Source: Fischerella sp. PCC 9431 (lineage in GTDB: Bacteria > Cyanobacteriota > Cyanobacteriia > Cyanobacteriales > Nostocaceae). From it: a DNA stretch of 64,000 nt. The notes below the pieces were generated by a model. The model had not been told where the DNA came from. It was given only the letters and a program-made list of their open reading frames with translations, and made no database searches. The stretch covers positions 1,001,151 through 1,065,150 of the forward strand of contig NZ_KE650771.1 in the NCBI RefSeq assembly GCF_000447295.1. Direction: 5' to 3'. Both the position numbers and the translations under genes were made by a program. This document shows, in pieces, positions 1-8,154 of this stretch (the stretch's first letter is position 1; each line of letters begins with the position of its first letter).

Positions 1-1766
1 GCGACTTTATTGTTGTTCTCTCCTCTGACAACCCCAGTAGTAGTTAATGTGGCTGTACGAAGTTTTTGGGCTACTTGTACCGCCCGTAAAGCATTCACTT
101 TCCCATAGCCAAACCATTGCGAATGGCCGTTCTCATCATAAGTGCCATAACGCATCTTCAATTGAGGGTCTGGTTCTAAATCAACAATCTTATCGGCGGT
201 TTCTTCTAAAATACGTTTGACTTCTTGGGCGCTTAAGTCTGGATTCACTGACAAAATCAATGCTGCTACACCTGTAACTACGGGGGTAGCACTGGAAGTT
301 CCACCAAAATTGCTATTAAAATCGCCTGGGTTGTAACCCGCAGCCCCTACTTGGTCTGTTGTTAATATTCCTCGCCCAGACAATGCAGTGGCGATGCTTG
401 GTTGGGTGTACACATAACCTTGGTCTTGAAACCACATTCCTGGTAAAGCATTGTTACTAGGCGCACACACAGAAATATTTGTTCCCCAATTACTATAAGC
501 GGCTTTTTTATTTAAACTTGTAGAAGCAGATACCGTAATCACATCAGGATGTACCGCAAAACCACTGAGCCACTTAGTATTGCCTTTAACTAAATCCTTT
601 TGCCATCCCTGCTCATTTACAGTACCACTTACCGGACGATTGGCGTTACCTGCGGAAAAGAAAATTACACAACCTTTACCATTACGTCCTTGAGTAGCAG
701 CGCGGGTAATAGCGGCGCGTTGGCGTAAGGAAAGGGGAAAGTAAACAGCCGATGCTCCCCAACTGCAAGAAATTATACTGGCTCCTTTGTCAATCGCCCA
801 ATTAAAAATTTCTTCGATTGACTGATCATCTAAAAACCCTGGACTGCGAATGGGCATAAAAGCGCAACCAGGGGCAACCCCAGCAATACCCGTACCATTT
901 TCTTCTGCTATGACTATGCCTGCACAAGCTGTACCATGACTGGCTTGTTTTTCATTTGGTAAGGGTAAAAAATCGTTTTCTTTCAAGTCTCTAGGAGCGA
1001 CAATTTTACCACTTCCTTGAAAGTCTGGATGATTTAAATCAAAAGAATCATCTACCACCGCCACGACAACCGAACGAATACCACGAGTGATATCCCACGC
1101 TTGTTCCACAGCAATATGAGAACCATTAGCTAATTGATTACCGCCGTTGTGGTTAAGATACCATTGCTGCGGGTAGAGGGGGTCACGGGGTTGATAGTGG
1201 GCTTGTTGTTCGGTGATGATGTTGGGTTCAGCAACTACAACTTCTGGTAGTGAAATTAATTGATTAGAAATTTTAATAGGATTTGCCTGTGCTTGTTCAC
1301 CGACAATGAAAACAAAAGTATTAGGAATACTAGAAACCGATTTTTGTCGGACTAAGCCGAATTTGGTAGCGATCGCATTAATTGTGGCGCTATCTACCCA
1401 AGCTGCAAATTGAATCGTAATTTGGTCACTCAGATAAACTTTGGTGCTGGGACTATCTTTGATTTGATAAACATGACTGGCGAACGCCACATTGTTAGAT
1501 TCCCGCGCTACGGACATCGCCCCTTCCAGCTGGGAAGGTGGAACAGTAAATAAGGCTAGCTGTGCTTTGGGAATATTGCAACGCCAATTGCCCCAATTTG
1601 CCTGAGATAATGCTTGGGGTGAAAGATCATCATCAGGACGAACGGTGAAGCGATCGCTCACCTTTTCTAAGATTAATTCTTCACCACCACGTTGTAAGAT
1701 AAATCCCTGGCTACTTGCAGGCATTTCTGTGGGAGGATAATCAGAGGAATTTAGGCGATCGTTCAT
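1..1766 (-). CDS. Subtilisin-like (S8) serine protease, C-terminus cut by window edge
   Basis: Translating the minus strand from the ATG at 1766 gives 588 open residues that run off the left edge. The catalytic triad of the S8 family is visible: Asp239 in VVAVVDDSFDLNHPDF, His277 in SHGTACAGI, and Ser491 in GGTSSATPV. The usual Met after the catalytic Ser is a Ser here. The segment VIFFSAGNANRP holds the oxyanion Asn. About 200 residues precede the catalytic domain and act probably as a propeptide or inhibitory domain. No signal peptide is evident, so export is uncertain. The start lies close to a HIP1-like GGCGATCG. The protein continues beyond residue 588, so further C-terminal domains cannot be judged. 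Confidence 0.88.
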   Translation of the reverse strand, partial: MNDRLNSSDYPPTEMPASSQGFILQRGGEELILEKVSDRFTVRPDDDLSPQALSQANWGNWRCNIPKAQLALFTVPPSQLEGAMSVARESNNVAFASHVYQIKDSPSTKVYLSDQITIQFAAWVDSATINAIATKFGLVRQKSVSSIPNTFVFIVGEQAQANPIKISNQLISLPEVVVAEPNIITEQQAHYQPRDPLYPQQWYLNHNGGNQLANGSHIAVEQAWDITRGIRSVVVAVVDDSFDLNHPDFQGSGKIVAPRDLKENDFLPLPNEKQASHGTACAGIVIAEENGTGIAGVAPGCAFMPIRSPGFLDDQSIEEIFNWAIDKGASIISCSWGASAVYFPLSLRQRAAITRAATQGRNGKGCVIFFSAGNANRPVSGTVNEQGWQKDLVKGNTKWLSGFAVHPDVITVSASTSLNKKAAYSNWGTNISVCAPSNNALPGMWFQDQGYVYTQPSIATALSGRGILTTDQVGAAGYNPGDFNSNFGGTSSATPVVTGVAALILSVNPDLSAQEVKRILEETADKIVDLEPDPQLKMRYGTYDENGHSQWFGYGKVNALRAVQVAQKLRTATLTTTGVVRGENNNKV

Positions 1767-2115
1767 AGCAGTGATTTGGGCTACTGTAAAAAAGCAATGG
1801 GAACATGATTTCACCGATTTTCGTTTTAGATCGGGGAAACTATATTCGGTCTGATGACCATCGTACCTTTTGCAATACGTGGGAAAAGACTAAAAACTAA
1901 GGGGAAAAGAGTTTTCAAATTTTCTTTGGGAAAAAATAACTCTGTCTTTGATCCTCACTCCTTTAGGAAGTGAAGACCCTAAGTTCCTCCTTAACTTTCT
2001 CTCCCACTTCTGTAAGCAGTTTATTATTTAGCTTTGTTTTGTTAAAGTTCAAAACAAAGTTAAGATACCCGGAGTTTCTATCCTTTTTTGTTGAGTTGTT
2101 GCATAAATTTATCCC
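1767..2115. other. Intergenic region between divergent genes
   Basis: This 349-bp spacer separates the divergent S8 protease and the secreted helical protein, so promoters for both should lie here. I see short A/T-rich stretches and two nearby copies of CAAAACAAAGTTAAG-like sequence around 2035-2063, but no convincing hairpin, operator or small gene. Confidence 0.4.
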
Positions 2116-2727
2116 ATGAAGTCTTTAGCTAAAGTTCCCTTAATTCGCTTCACTTCTTTGTCAGTCATAACAGCCCTGAGTCTGCTGTTACCTGTTCATG
2201 TAGGGCAAGCACAGATTATAAATATCCCTAACCAAGCACAACCGATTGACCCCAATAATCCTAATAACTTGCGTCCAACAGCCCAAAATAATAGCATTTT
2301 AAGCGTTGATGGTGGCAAGCGGTTAATGGCAGAGGCAAGTCAAGCTGTCAATTCTCAAAACTATGATGCTGCTGCGAAGAAACTCCAAGAAGCCAGATTA
2401 GTTTTTAATCAGCTATCGAATTTTTATCAAGAACTCAATTCCAGCTTTTCTGGAATTGACAATCGAGTCGCTGATTCCCAACGGAAAATGGCGCTAGAAA
2501 CTGCACAATTACGTGATGAAGCCACTTATCAACTAGCATTAGTACATAGAGCGCAAAATAAACCGGAATTAGCAGTTCCTTTGCTAGTTCAAATTATCAA
2601 AAGTCAAAACCCCACGCGAGATTTAGGTAAGAAAGCTTATCAGCAACTAGTGGAGTTGGGTTTTGTCAATGTACCTTCCTCAACAGGAGGAAGCAACACT
2701 TCTTCTTCGTCTCAGCCAAAAAAATAA
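2116..2727 (+). CDS. Secreted helical (TPR-like) conserved protein
   Basis: A 203-residue protein with an N-terminal signal peptide: basic MKSLAK, a hydrophobic core to about residue 29, and a likely cleavage after VGQA. A Pro/Asn-rich linker (QPIDPNNPNNLRP) follows. Then comes a helical domain whose spacing (AAKKLQEARLVFNQL, then YQLALVHRAQNKPELAVPLLVQ) resembles two tetratricopeptide-type hairpins. The C-terminus is Ser-rich. It is probably periplasmic. Proteins of this look are widespread in cyanobacteria but I know of no assigned function. It is followed by bolA and grxD on the same strand, about 200 bp away, without sign of a shared operon. Confidence 0.75.
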   Translation: MKSLAKVPLIRFTSLSVITALSLLLPVHVGQAQIINIPNQAQPIDPNNPNNLRPTAQNNSILSVDGGKRLMAEASQAVNSQNYDAAAKKLQEARLVFNQLSNFYQELNSSFSGIDNRVADSQRKMALETAQLRDEATYQLALVHRAQNKPELAVPLLVQIIKSQNPTRDLGKKAYQQLVELGFVNVPSSTGGSNTSSSSQPKK

Positions 2728-2923
2728 TCGAAAAATAATATCTACCATAAGTTCATCCAATAGACCGCCGCCATCAGGTGAGCGGATTTTTGAATGTTTG
2801 AATGATAGAATGCTTTGGTTTGTAAAAAGTATTTATACCCAGAGTTTTATGACTCGCAGATTGGCAATGTCTCAGCCTCATTGTTGATAATAATATATAA
2901 GGAAGTTTGATTTAGGAATCGCG

Positions 2924-3175
2924 ATGATTAGTCCGCAACAGATTGAGGGAATGATCAAGGCGGAACTGCCAGATGCCCAAGTTCAAGTACAAGACTTGAC
3001 TGGTGGTGGTGATCACTACCAGGTGACAGTAGTTTCATCGCAGTTCGCAGGTAAAGGATTGGTGCAGCAACACCAATTAATTTATCGGGCTTTAGGACAA
3101 GCTATGTCCAGCGAAGCAATCCATGCTTTAGCACTAAAAACATATACTCCCGAAGCATTTGCTAGTAATAGTTAA
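2924..3175 (+). CDS. BolA family protein
   Basis: 83 residues, the normal length of a short BolA protein. The family core is present: an N-terminal helix ([12 protein letters not shown]), strand-forming DGGGDHY-like sequence [13 protein letters not shown], and the recognition helix [12 protein letters not shown] with its conserved His. BolA proteins pair with monothiol CGFS glutaredoxins to bind a [2Fe-2S] cluster and take part in iron sensing or cluster trafficking. The next gene, 90 bp downstream on the same strand, is exactly such a glutaredoxin, so the two very probably act as a complex in the cytosol. Confidence 0.9.
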   Translation: MISPQQIEGMIKAELPDAQVQVQDLTGGGDHYQVTVVSSQFAGKGLVQQHQLIYRALGQAMSSEAIHALALKTYTPEAFASNS

Positions 3176-3189
3176 TAGTCCAGAGTCCA

Positions 3190-3243
3190 GTGTCAATTGT
3201 CAACAGTAAAAAATTGACAATTGACCATTGACAATTGACAACT
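3190..3243. repeat. Inverted/direct repeat of TTGACAATTGAC
   Basis: The spacer between bolA and grxD carries GTCAATTGTCAA (3192-3203) and two direct copies of its complement TTGACAATTGAC (3213-3224 and 3229-3240). RNA from this stretch could fold into alternative hairpins ahead of grxD. Related CAATTGTCAATTG sequence appears at 14474-14487 and AGTCAATTGTCAATAG at 25068-25083, so this is a dispersed intergenic repeat and probably not a specific operator. Confidence 0.7.
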
Positions 3244-3265
3244 AGAGAGTAGGAACACAAAAACT

Positions 3266-3589
3266 ATGACACCTGAACTGAAAGAACGTATTGACAATCT
3301 AGTCAAAGAAAACAAAATTTTAGTTTTTATGAAGGGAACCAAATTAATGCCCGCCTGTGGCTTTTCCAACAATGTTGTGCAAATTTTGAACACATTAGGA
3401 GTTCCCTTTGAGACTGTTAATATTTTGGACGACTACGAACTTCGCCAAGGGATAAAAGAATATTCCAACTGGCCAACAATTCCTCAAGTGTATATCGATG
3501 GGGAATTTGTCGGTGGTTCAGATATCTTGATTGAACTTTATCAAAAAGGTGAATTGCAACAAAAAGTGGAAGTCGCTTTAGCTTCTTAA
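3266..3589 (+). CDS. grxD: Monothiol glutaredoxin, Grx4/GrxD family
   Basis: 107 residues with the monothiol active site CGFS (Cys31 in MPACGFSNN), the cis-Pro loop [11 protein letters not shown] and the glutathione-binding GGSDI motif, all in the positions expected for a single-domain CGFS glutaredoxin. These proteins bind a [2Fe-2S] cluster with glutathione and hand it to target apoproteins. In cyanobacteria they also affect iron and arsenate responses. It sits directly downstream of a BolA gene, its usual partner. The spacer between the two holds only dispersed repeats, so co-transcription is likely. Confidence 0.93.
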   Translation: MTPELKERIDNLVKENKILVFMKGTKLMPACGFSNNVVQILNTLGVPFETVNILDDYELRQGIKEYSNWPTIPQVYIDGEFVGGSDILIELYQKGELQQKVEVALAS

Positions 3590-3610
3590 TTATTTGTTAG
3601 TGGTTTGTAC

Positions 3611-3672
3611 CAATCCCCAATCCCTAATCCCCTTTCCCTAATCCCTAATCCCCTTTCCCCGATCCCCAATTA
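3611..3672. repeat. Heptameric STRR array (CCCCAAT / CCCTAAT / CCCCGAT)
   Basis: After grxD there is a run of near-heptameric units: CCCCAATCCCTAATCCCC, then CCCTAATCCCTAATCCCC, then CCCCGATCCCCAAT. It is a short tandemly repeated repetitive sequence of the kind known from heterocystous cyanobacteria. Similar arrays recur in this window at about 25485-25560, 47953-48000, 49440-49492 and 55464-55560, nearly always at gene ends. Confidence 0.85.
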
Positions 3673-3674
3673 CT

Positions 3675-3713
3675 AAAAATCCCCCTGTCGAAAAGCTAAA
3701 ACGTCACAGGGGG
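3675..3713 (-). terminator. Rho-independent terminator for the small minus-strand gene
   Basis: The stem CCCCCTGT (3681-3688) pairs with ACAGGGGG (3706-3713) around a 17-nt loop. Read on the minus strand the hairpin is followed by ATTTTTAG. It lies about 125 bp past the stop of the minus-strand gene at 3839, and lacks a T tract on the plus strand, so it serves the minus-strand gene. Confidence 0.7.
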
Positions 3714-3838
3714 TATTCATCAGTAAAAAAATAAAAATAACTCCAAATTTTCCACCACTACCATCATTGACGGGGATAGACAACGTGCTATAATTGTCTG
3801 CGTCAATCAGGAGTGAGCATCTTGTGACTGAGCGAAAG

Positions 3839-4090
3839 TCACCTATAGTAATCTGGCTCTGGTTCTGGTAGTGTCATTGTGAAATTCGATACATCGTACA
3901 AATAGCGGGTAGCTTCCTCCTCTAAGCGATGGATCAAATATGGCTCAATGGCGTTACCATGTCGCAGCGCGGCTAGATAACCATCCAAATACATCCGCAT
4001 ATCATCAGTCCGATAACCGCGATTCCATAACTCGACGAAGGCGTCGGTTAGTCTTTGGTAATAGCGGATGGTTTGTGTGTCTTGGAGCAT
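3839..4090 (-). CDS. Small conserved cyanobacterial protein (DUF6761-like)
   Basis: I place the start at the ATG at 4090 (MLQDTQTIRYYQRL), giving 83 residues. The open frame extends to a TTG at 4135 but the extra 15 residues look unlike the rest. A purine-rich AAAGAGA lies about 12 nt before the ATG. The protein is rich in Tyr, Arg and Glu and probably all-helical (TDAFVELWNRGY, MRMYLDGYLAALRHG, LIHRLEEEATRYLYD), ending in an acidic Pro-rich tail. I recognise it as a small cyanobacterial family, probably DUF6761. No function is known to me. A terminator follows at 3675-3713. Confidence 0.7.
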   Translation of the reverse strand: MLQDTQTIRYYQRLTDAFVELWNRGYRTDDMRMYLDGYLAALRHGNAIEPYLIHRLEEEATRYLYDVSNFTMTLPEPEPDYYR

Positions 4091-4651
4091 ACTGCTGTAA
4101 AAATCTCTTTGGAATGAGAATTGTAAATTATTCAAGCTGAAATGTGAAGTACATTTCAGTTTGACATCTATTTAAAATCCCTATCTTCTGCTATGGGGAG
4201 TACCTTTGCATGAGATACAACCTAAACTGATCCTATTCCAGAAAAACATGATTTTGATGGGTTGGTAAGTTATTGTTATATTTGGCCCTCACAACAACTT
4301 CGTCTTCACATTTGTTGACGTAATTAGTGCTTGTTTGTGCCTGCTTGCATCTGTTTTTATTGAACAGATAGCGTATGTTGTTGGTTATCAGCAAATTACC
4401 ACAATTGCTTTTTTGGTAAATGACACCCTATATCTGGAACAGAATAGTTGACTAAAAAATATTTAGCAATTATAACAAAAATTTAATAATCTTGCTAATT
4501 CCTTGCTGAATAAGGCTTTTGATAAAATTTATTGCCAGACTGTGCATGAGTAAATTAAAAATTATTAGCAACTGAAGTAACAAGGGTTACAAAACCTAAG
4601 ACATAGGCTTTGTTACTTTGAAAGTCATGCACGCTAAGGGGTCTTGCCACC
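4091..4651. other. Long leader region before the response regulator
   Basis: About 560 bp between the divergent small gene and the response regulator. Most is A/T-rich without ORFs. The final 110 bp hold a nested inverted repeat (separate entry, 4542-4632) right before the ribosome binding site, so at least part of this stretch is probably a transcribed structured leader. Confidence 0.45.
4542..4632 (+). promoter_or_regulatory. Nested inverted repeats in the response-regulator leader
   Basis: The outer arms are GTGCATGA (4542-4549) and TCATGCAC (4625-4632). The inner arms are AAGTAACAA (4575-4583) and TTGTTACTT (4610-4618). Both pairs are perfect and correctly nested, so the RNA could form a long stem ending 2 nt before the AAGGGG ribosome binding site (4635-4640) of the GTG-started gene at 4652. 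Alternatively the arms are two palindromic protein-binding sites. Confidence 0.5.
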
Positions 4652-5431
4652 GTGGGTTCGGTTTGTATTGAAATCGTAGAGGGAAATCCCCATCTGAGGT
4701 CGTTGCTTGGTTGGCACTTGCAACAGCTGGAGTATCGGGTGCATCAAGCTGCAAGTATTTATCAGGCTAGGGAAGTTTTTTTAACTCACCATCCAACACT
4801 AGTCATATTAGATGCGGATTTGCCTGATGGAGATGGCATTGAGTTTTGTCGATGGTTGCATCGTCAGCAACAGCCGTTAATCTTGATGTTATCTGCACGC
4901 AATAATGAAGCTGATATTGTTGCCGGCTTGAAAGCGGGGGCGGATGATTACCTGACTAAGCCATTTGGAATGCAGGAATTTTTAGCACGGGTAGAGGCGC
5001 TAATACGCCGCAACCGTACACCTGTAGCCCCAGCTTATTTGGATTATGGGACTTTGCAAATTGATTTAGTGCAACGCCGTGTCCGTTTTCAAGGAGAGTT
5101 TATAGATTTAACACCGCAGGAATTTAGTTTGTTATATGTTTTAGCACAAGCAGGAGGAGTACCTTTAAGTAGGTCAGAATTGCTGCGACGTGCTTGGCCT
5201 GATGCGATCGATAATCCTCGTACTATTGACACTCATGTTTTATCGCTGCGGAAAAAAGTAGAACTTGATCCGCGACAACCTAGCTTAATTCAAACTATCC
5301 GTAACGTAGGATATCGGTTTAATATGGAGATTTTGAATATCAATTTGCCACAATCACTGACAAAGTTAACGGCAGAAAGATTCAATAATCAAAATCAAAA
5401 TCAACATTCAACAATCAGTACTCAAAGATAA
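4652..5431 (+). CDS. OmpR-family response regulator (NblR-like)
   Basis: 259 residues starting at GTG, with AAGGGG 11 nt upstream. A receiver domain (about 1-120) has phospho-acceptor Asp54 (VILDADLPDGDG), switch residue Ser81 and Lys103 (LTKPF). Of the two acidic Mg-binding residues only Glu10 remains (IVEGNP). The second is Gly11. A winged-helix DNA-binding domain follows (about 130-232: LTPQEFSLLYVLA, TIDTHVLSLRKKVE, TIRNVGYRF) and a Gln/Asn-rich tail. No histidine kinase is adjacent. The sequence resembles the cyanobacterial NblR type, which controls phycobilisome breakdown and is reported to work without phosphorylation. That assignment is from memory and tentative, so no symbol is given. 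Confidence 0.88.
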   Translation: MGSVCIEIVEGNPHLRSLLGWHLQQLEYRVHQAASIYQAREVFLTHHPTLVILDADLPDGDGIEFCRWLHRQQQPLILMLSARNNEADIVAGLKAGADDYLTKPFGMQEFLARVEALIRRNRTPVAPAYLDYGTLQIDLVQRRVRFQGEFIDLTPQEFSLLYVLAQAGGVPLSRSELLRRAWPDAIDNPRTIDTHVLSLRKKVELDPRQPSLIQTIRNVGYRFNMEILNINLPQSLTKLTAERFNNQNQNQHSTISTQR

Positions 5432-5505
5432 TAGCTGTTAGTTGTTAGTTGTTAGGTGTTAGTTATTTACTATTAATCATTAACCACTATCCACTAACTA
5501 ACAAG
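5432..5505. repeat. GTTAGTT repeats with inverted copies
   Basis: The convergent spacer reads GTTAGTTGTTAGTTGTTAGG and, at its far end, CCACTAACTAACAAGCTAAC, so GTTAGTT-type units on one side face AACTAAC-type units on the other. The RNA could form a hairpin serving as a weak bidirectional terminator, although no T tract stands out. It is probably another low-complexity intergenic repeat. Confidence 0.6.
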
Positions 5506-6273
5506 CTAACCCCATTCTTCTGTAGTTTGTGTTTGTGCCTGTATCAAGCTTTTTCGTAATTTAGCCCAGTTTATAGAAGTAGCACTTTGATTTGATATTA
5601 GCCGTCCCTGTTGTAAGTGCAACAGCCGATCGCAAAAAATTTCAGCCATTTCTAGCTGATGATTTACCATTAAAACTGTAGTTTGACGATTTTGGGCTAG
5701 TTGAGTCAGAATTGCCATCACACGGGAAGCAGTACCTAAATCTAAGGCAGAAGTAGGTTCATCTAATAATAAAATTTGTGGTTCAATGATTAATGCTCGT
5801 GTGATCGCAATTAATTGGCGCTGTCCACCAGAGAGTTGCACCTCTGTTTTTCCTAACCAATCATCAGGTATGTGTAGCTGTTCAATCCAGTTACTGATTC
5901 TCTGCTGAATAGTCTGTTTAGGCAAACCACGCAAAATTAAAGGATACGCTAAAGCATCTTTGACAGTCATTCCTAGCAGCTTAGACTCTTGTGGAACAAG
6001 TGTGACACTAGTGCGTAGCTGCAAAACTGGTATTTGACGGTATTCCTGATTATCTAAATGAATTTTGCCATCACTAGGCTCACTCAAACGGTTGAGGAGA
6101 CGTAATAAATAACTTTTTCCAGCACCAGATGGGCCAACAATAGCAATGCGATCGCCCTCAAATACCTCAAAAGAAATATCCTGTAAAATTGGGTATCCTT
6201 GCTGTTGACCTTGTAAAGTTGTGTATAAATTAACTTTTTCTAATCTGAGTTTTGCTTTTGGCAAAGTTTCCAA
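5506..6273 (-). CDS. ABC transporter ATP-binding protein
   Basis: 255 residues with all ABC ATPase motifs: Walker A GPSGAGKS (47-54), Q-loop VPQES, signature LSGGQRQ (147-153), Walker B ILLLDEP with DEP at 171-173, D-loop SALD, and H-loop MVNHQLEM. The ATPase alone is encoded; no permease or binding protein gene lies beside it. The overall look (short, SYLLRLLNRLSEPSDG) resembles the FetA/YbbL-type or amino-acid-type importer and exporter ATPases. The substrate cannot be told from the sequence. Downstream in the same direction it is alone; upstream, 121 bp away, is a small membrane protein gene on the same strand. Confidence 0.9.
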   Translation of the reverse strand: METLPKAKLRLEKVNLYTTLQGQQQGYPILQDISFEVFEGDRIAIVGPSGAGKSYLLRLLNRLSEPSDGKIHLDNQEYRQIPVLQLRTSVTLVPQESKLLGMTVKDALAYPLILRGLPKQTIQQRISNWIEQLHIPDDWLGKTEVQLSGGQRQLIAITRALIIEPQILLLDEPTSALDLGTASRVMAILTQLAQNRQTTVLMVNHQLEMAEIFCDRLLHLQQGRLISNQSATSINWAKLRKSLIQAQTQTTEEWG

Positions 6274-6394
6274 GTTGAACCTTTAGTTAATAATTAATGA
6301 TGAATGATAAATGATGAAAAGTCTGAGATTCAACATTCATCATTCATGGTACTTAACTCATTACTAGCTTTTAAATTATTTTGTACATAAAACT

Positions 6395-6961
6395 TTAACT
6401 GAAATTACCTTGCGTTATGGCGGTAGCAATTGTCCAAGCATCCACCAATAAAAGCAATAAGGTAAAGCCAAATAAAATCAAATACATCCACGGTTGGGCT
6501 AAAGGATAAACATCACTAGTATCAATACCTGTTTTTTCTTGTACCAGTTTGACCATTTGAGCAAAACCCGCCACACGCATAGGCAATAAATAGGCTTTTG
6601 CGTCTTGACTAAGAAAATAGTAAACTAGTCCTCCCTGTCCAGTAGTACGGGGTTTTAACTGCTTTACCTCCGACCAAGGTAACGACCAGCCTTTACGAAA
6701 AAAACCTGGAACCCAATTTGGATAAGTTACCTGAATTCCTTGGTCATCTAAAATTACACGTTCTGTTAAGACTGCATACAAGCCAATAAAACCAATGCTA
6801 ATTCCTAGCCAAAATAATGTTGATGGAATAGGCGCATTTGTGACTTCGGCTAAAAAAGGTAAAGGTAGGGTTAGGGCAAGATATAAGGTTAAAAGTGTAA
6901 TCCGAATTAAAGGAGAGAGACGAAAAATAGCAGGCGAGGTATTCACTGAGTTTGCTGTCAC
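6395..6961 (-). CDS. Membrane protein of unknown function with PH-like central part
   Basis: 188 residues. Hydrophobic segments at about 19-38, 45-66 and 158-180 suggest three membrane helices. Between helices two and three lies a soluble β-rich stretch (ERVILDDQGIQVTYPNW, WSLPWSEVKQLKPRTTGQGG, AYLLPMRVAGF) that resembles the bacterial PH-like domains found in small membrane proteins. I do not recognise a named family. The preceding gene on the minus strand (7129-7566) is also a small membrane protein, but the 167-bp gap argues against tight coupling. Confidence 0.7.
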   Translation of the reverse strand: MTANSVNTSPAIFRLSPLIRITLLTLYLALTLPLPFLAEVTNAPIPSTLFWLGISIGFIGLYAVLTERVILDDQGIQVTYPNWVPGFFRKGWSLPWSEVKQLKPRTTGQGGLVYYFLSQDAKAYLLPMRVAGFAQMVKLVQEKTGIDTSDVYPLAQPWMYLILFGFTLLLLLVDAWTIATAITQGNFS

Positions 6962-7128
6962 GACTTCATTACAATTCTTAACTTTAACTCTATATTAGCT
7001 TTAGTTTAATTTTCTCTAAATTAAAAGTTTTCAAATAGAGCGATCGCAATTATTTAGATAATCTTCCAATTACCAATTAACTATTACGAGTCTCAACAAA
7101 AAATATAAGTATTCAAGCAAAAATAATA

Positions 7129-7566
7129 TCAAGGCAAATACTTTTGCACTACACTCCAACCAGTGAAAGATACCCAAGCAAAAGCAAAGAATATAGCAAC
7201 ATTAGCACCTATATGAATTCGTCTTGCCCAAGGATGTCCGACACGAATTTGTGTAGCACTTCCAGCTGATAGCAAAACTAACATGACAGTTGTTAATCCA
7301 GCCCAGAGATGCTGTGAGTGTCCTAAAGAACCAAAGTGACCGTAAGTACCAACAATACCAATCAACAGCAGTAATAATACCAAACTCACCAGGCAGATAC
7401 CGATTTTATAGTGGAGAAAGCGCAACCAGCCTGGTTCTCTTTGCCGCAAACTTCTAGCACGAAACATCCGCATACCCATAATCGCCAATAGCACATAGGC
7501 TACTAGCGACAAACCCATTGCCCACGCCGCTATTCTCCACAACCACAAAAATGAAGGTAGATCCAT
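7129..7566 (-). CDS. DUF4079 family four-helix membrane protein
   Basis: 145 residues with four predicted membrane helices (about 8-30, 50-75, 84-104, 115-137). The His residues in LRFLHYKIG, GHFGSLGHSQHLWAGL and RRIHIGANV are spaced as in membrane cytochromes of the b type. I recognise the pattern as DUF4079, a family of cyanobacteria and chloroplasts. Haem binding is an inference from His placement inside or next to the helices. It is transcribed toward the 188-residue membrane protein. Confidence 0.75.
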   Translation of the reverse strand: MDLPSFLWLWRIAAWAMGLSLVAYVLLAIMGMRMFRARSLRQREPGWLRFLHYKIGICLVSLVLLLLLIGIVGTYGHFGSLGHSQHLWAGLTTVMLVLLSAGSATQIRVGHPWARRIHIGANVAIFFAFAWVSFTGWSVVQKYLP

Positions 7567-7704
7567 AATTAATGATTGTAGATGGGATTGGGGGTTGGGG
7601 ACTTATCAATTAAAAATTAAAAATTAAAAATTGGTAAGAGGGACAAGGGAAAATAAATAATTAATGCCCAATGCCTAATACCTAATACCTCATGCCCCAT
7701 GACC
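7567..7704. repeat. AATTAAA heptamer array and low-complexity intergenic sequence
   Basis: The unit ATTAAAA repeats three times at 7608-7632 (CAATTAAAAATTAAAAATTAAAAATTGG), followed by CCTAATACCTAATACCTCATGCCCCATG-like low-complexity sequence. The same AATTTTT/AATTAAA unit appears at 31426-31453, 51333-51359 and 60385-60416. This is a typical Nostocales STRR. Confidence 0.8.
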
Positions 7705-7738
7705 AAAAATAAAAAAGGGCTGCTAAATAGTGCAGCCC
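7705..7738 (-). terminator. Rho-independent terminator of the DUF1830 gene
   Basis: GGGCTGC (7717-7723) and GCAGCCC (7732-7738) form a perfect 7-bp stem with an 8-nt loop. On the minus strand it is followed by TTTTTTATTTTTGG. It lies 24 bp beyond the stop codon of the DUF1830 gene, the classic position. Confidence 0.88.
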
Positions 7739-7761
7739 TGAAAGAAATTAAACAAATTTTT

Positions 7762-8154
7762 TTAATCAACGGATGCGAAACCAGACATTGTTAAAGGTTT
7801 TGTTGTATCTTCAGTTTTTGTCTTAATAGACTGTACTATCGGTTTTTTATTGATAGAGTCATTTGCTTGTTCTGAGTTTTGCAATTCGTAACTGCTAGGT
7901 TCATTAATTGCAAGGCGATCGCACGGAATTTTATCCGATAAGATAGCACTTGCCATCATGCCCGTATGAATTTCAAGTTGAGCTTCAATGGGGGCTTCAA
8001 ACGCTAGCCTCTGTCCAGGAAAAACAACCCTTTCAAAGTACCAGTTAGGAATGTTAGAGATGCGAGCCACCTGTATTTTGCTCGTGGCATTTACGTAACA
8101 GCAGAGAATCTTTCCTGATTGCTCCGGTGGTAGAGGATCTAATATTTGAGCCAT
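7762..8154 (-). CDS. DUF1830 domain protein
   Basis: 130 residues. The first 85 match the cyanobacterial DUF1830 family as I remember it: ILCCYVNATSKIQVARIS, NWYFERVVFPGQRLAFEAP and a Cys in SDKIPCDRL. The Cys-Cys pair near the start and the Cys near residue 81 may be functional, for example for metal or redox chemistry, but the family is uncharacterised as far as I know. The C-terminal 45 residues are hydrophilic and poorly conserved-looking. It has its own terminator, and a possible NtcA site lies upstream (8227-8240), hinting at nitrogen control. Confidence 0.82.
   Translation of the reverse strand: MAQILDPLPPEQSGKILCCYVNATSKIQVARISNIPNWYFERVVFPGQRLAFEAPIEAQLEIHTGMMASAILSDKIPCDRLAINEPSSYELQNSEQANDSINKKPIVQSIKTKTEDTTKPLTMSGFASVD

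Noticed and set aside
2663-2887. 74-residue ORF overlapping the end of the secreted helical protein gene
   Set aside because: Starts inside that gene in another frame, and its sequence looks random. No ribosome binding site.
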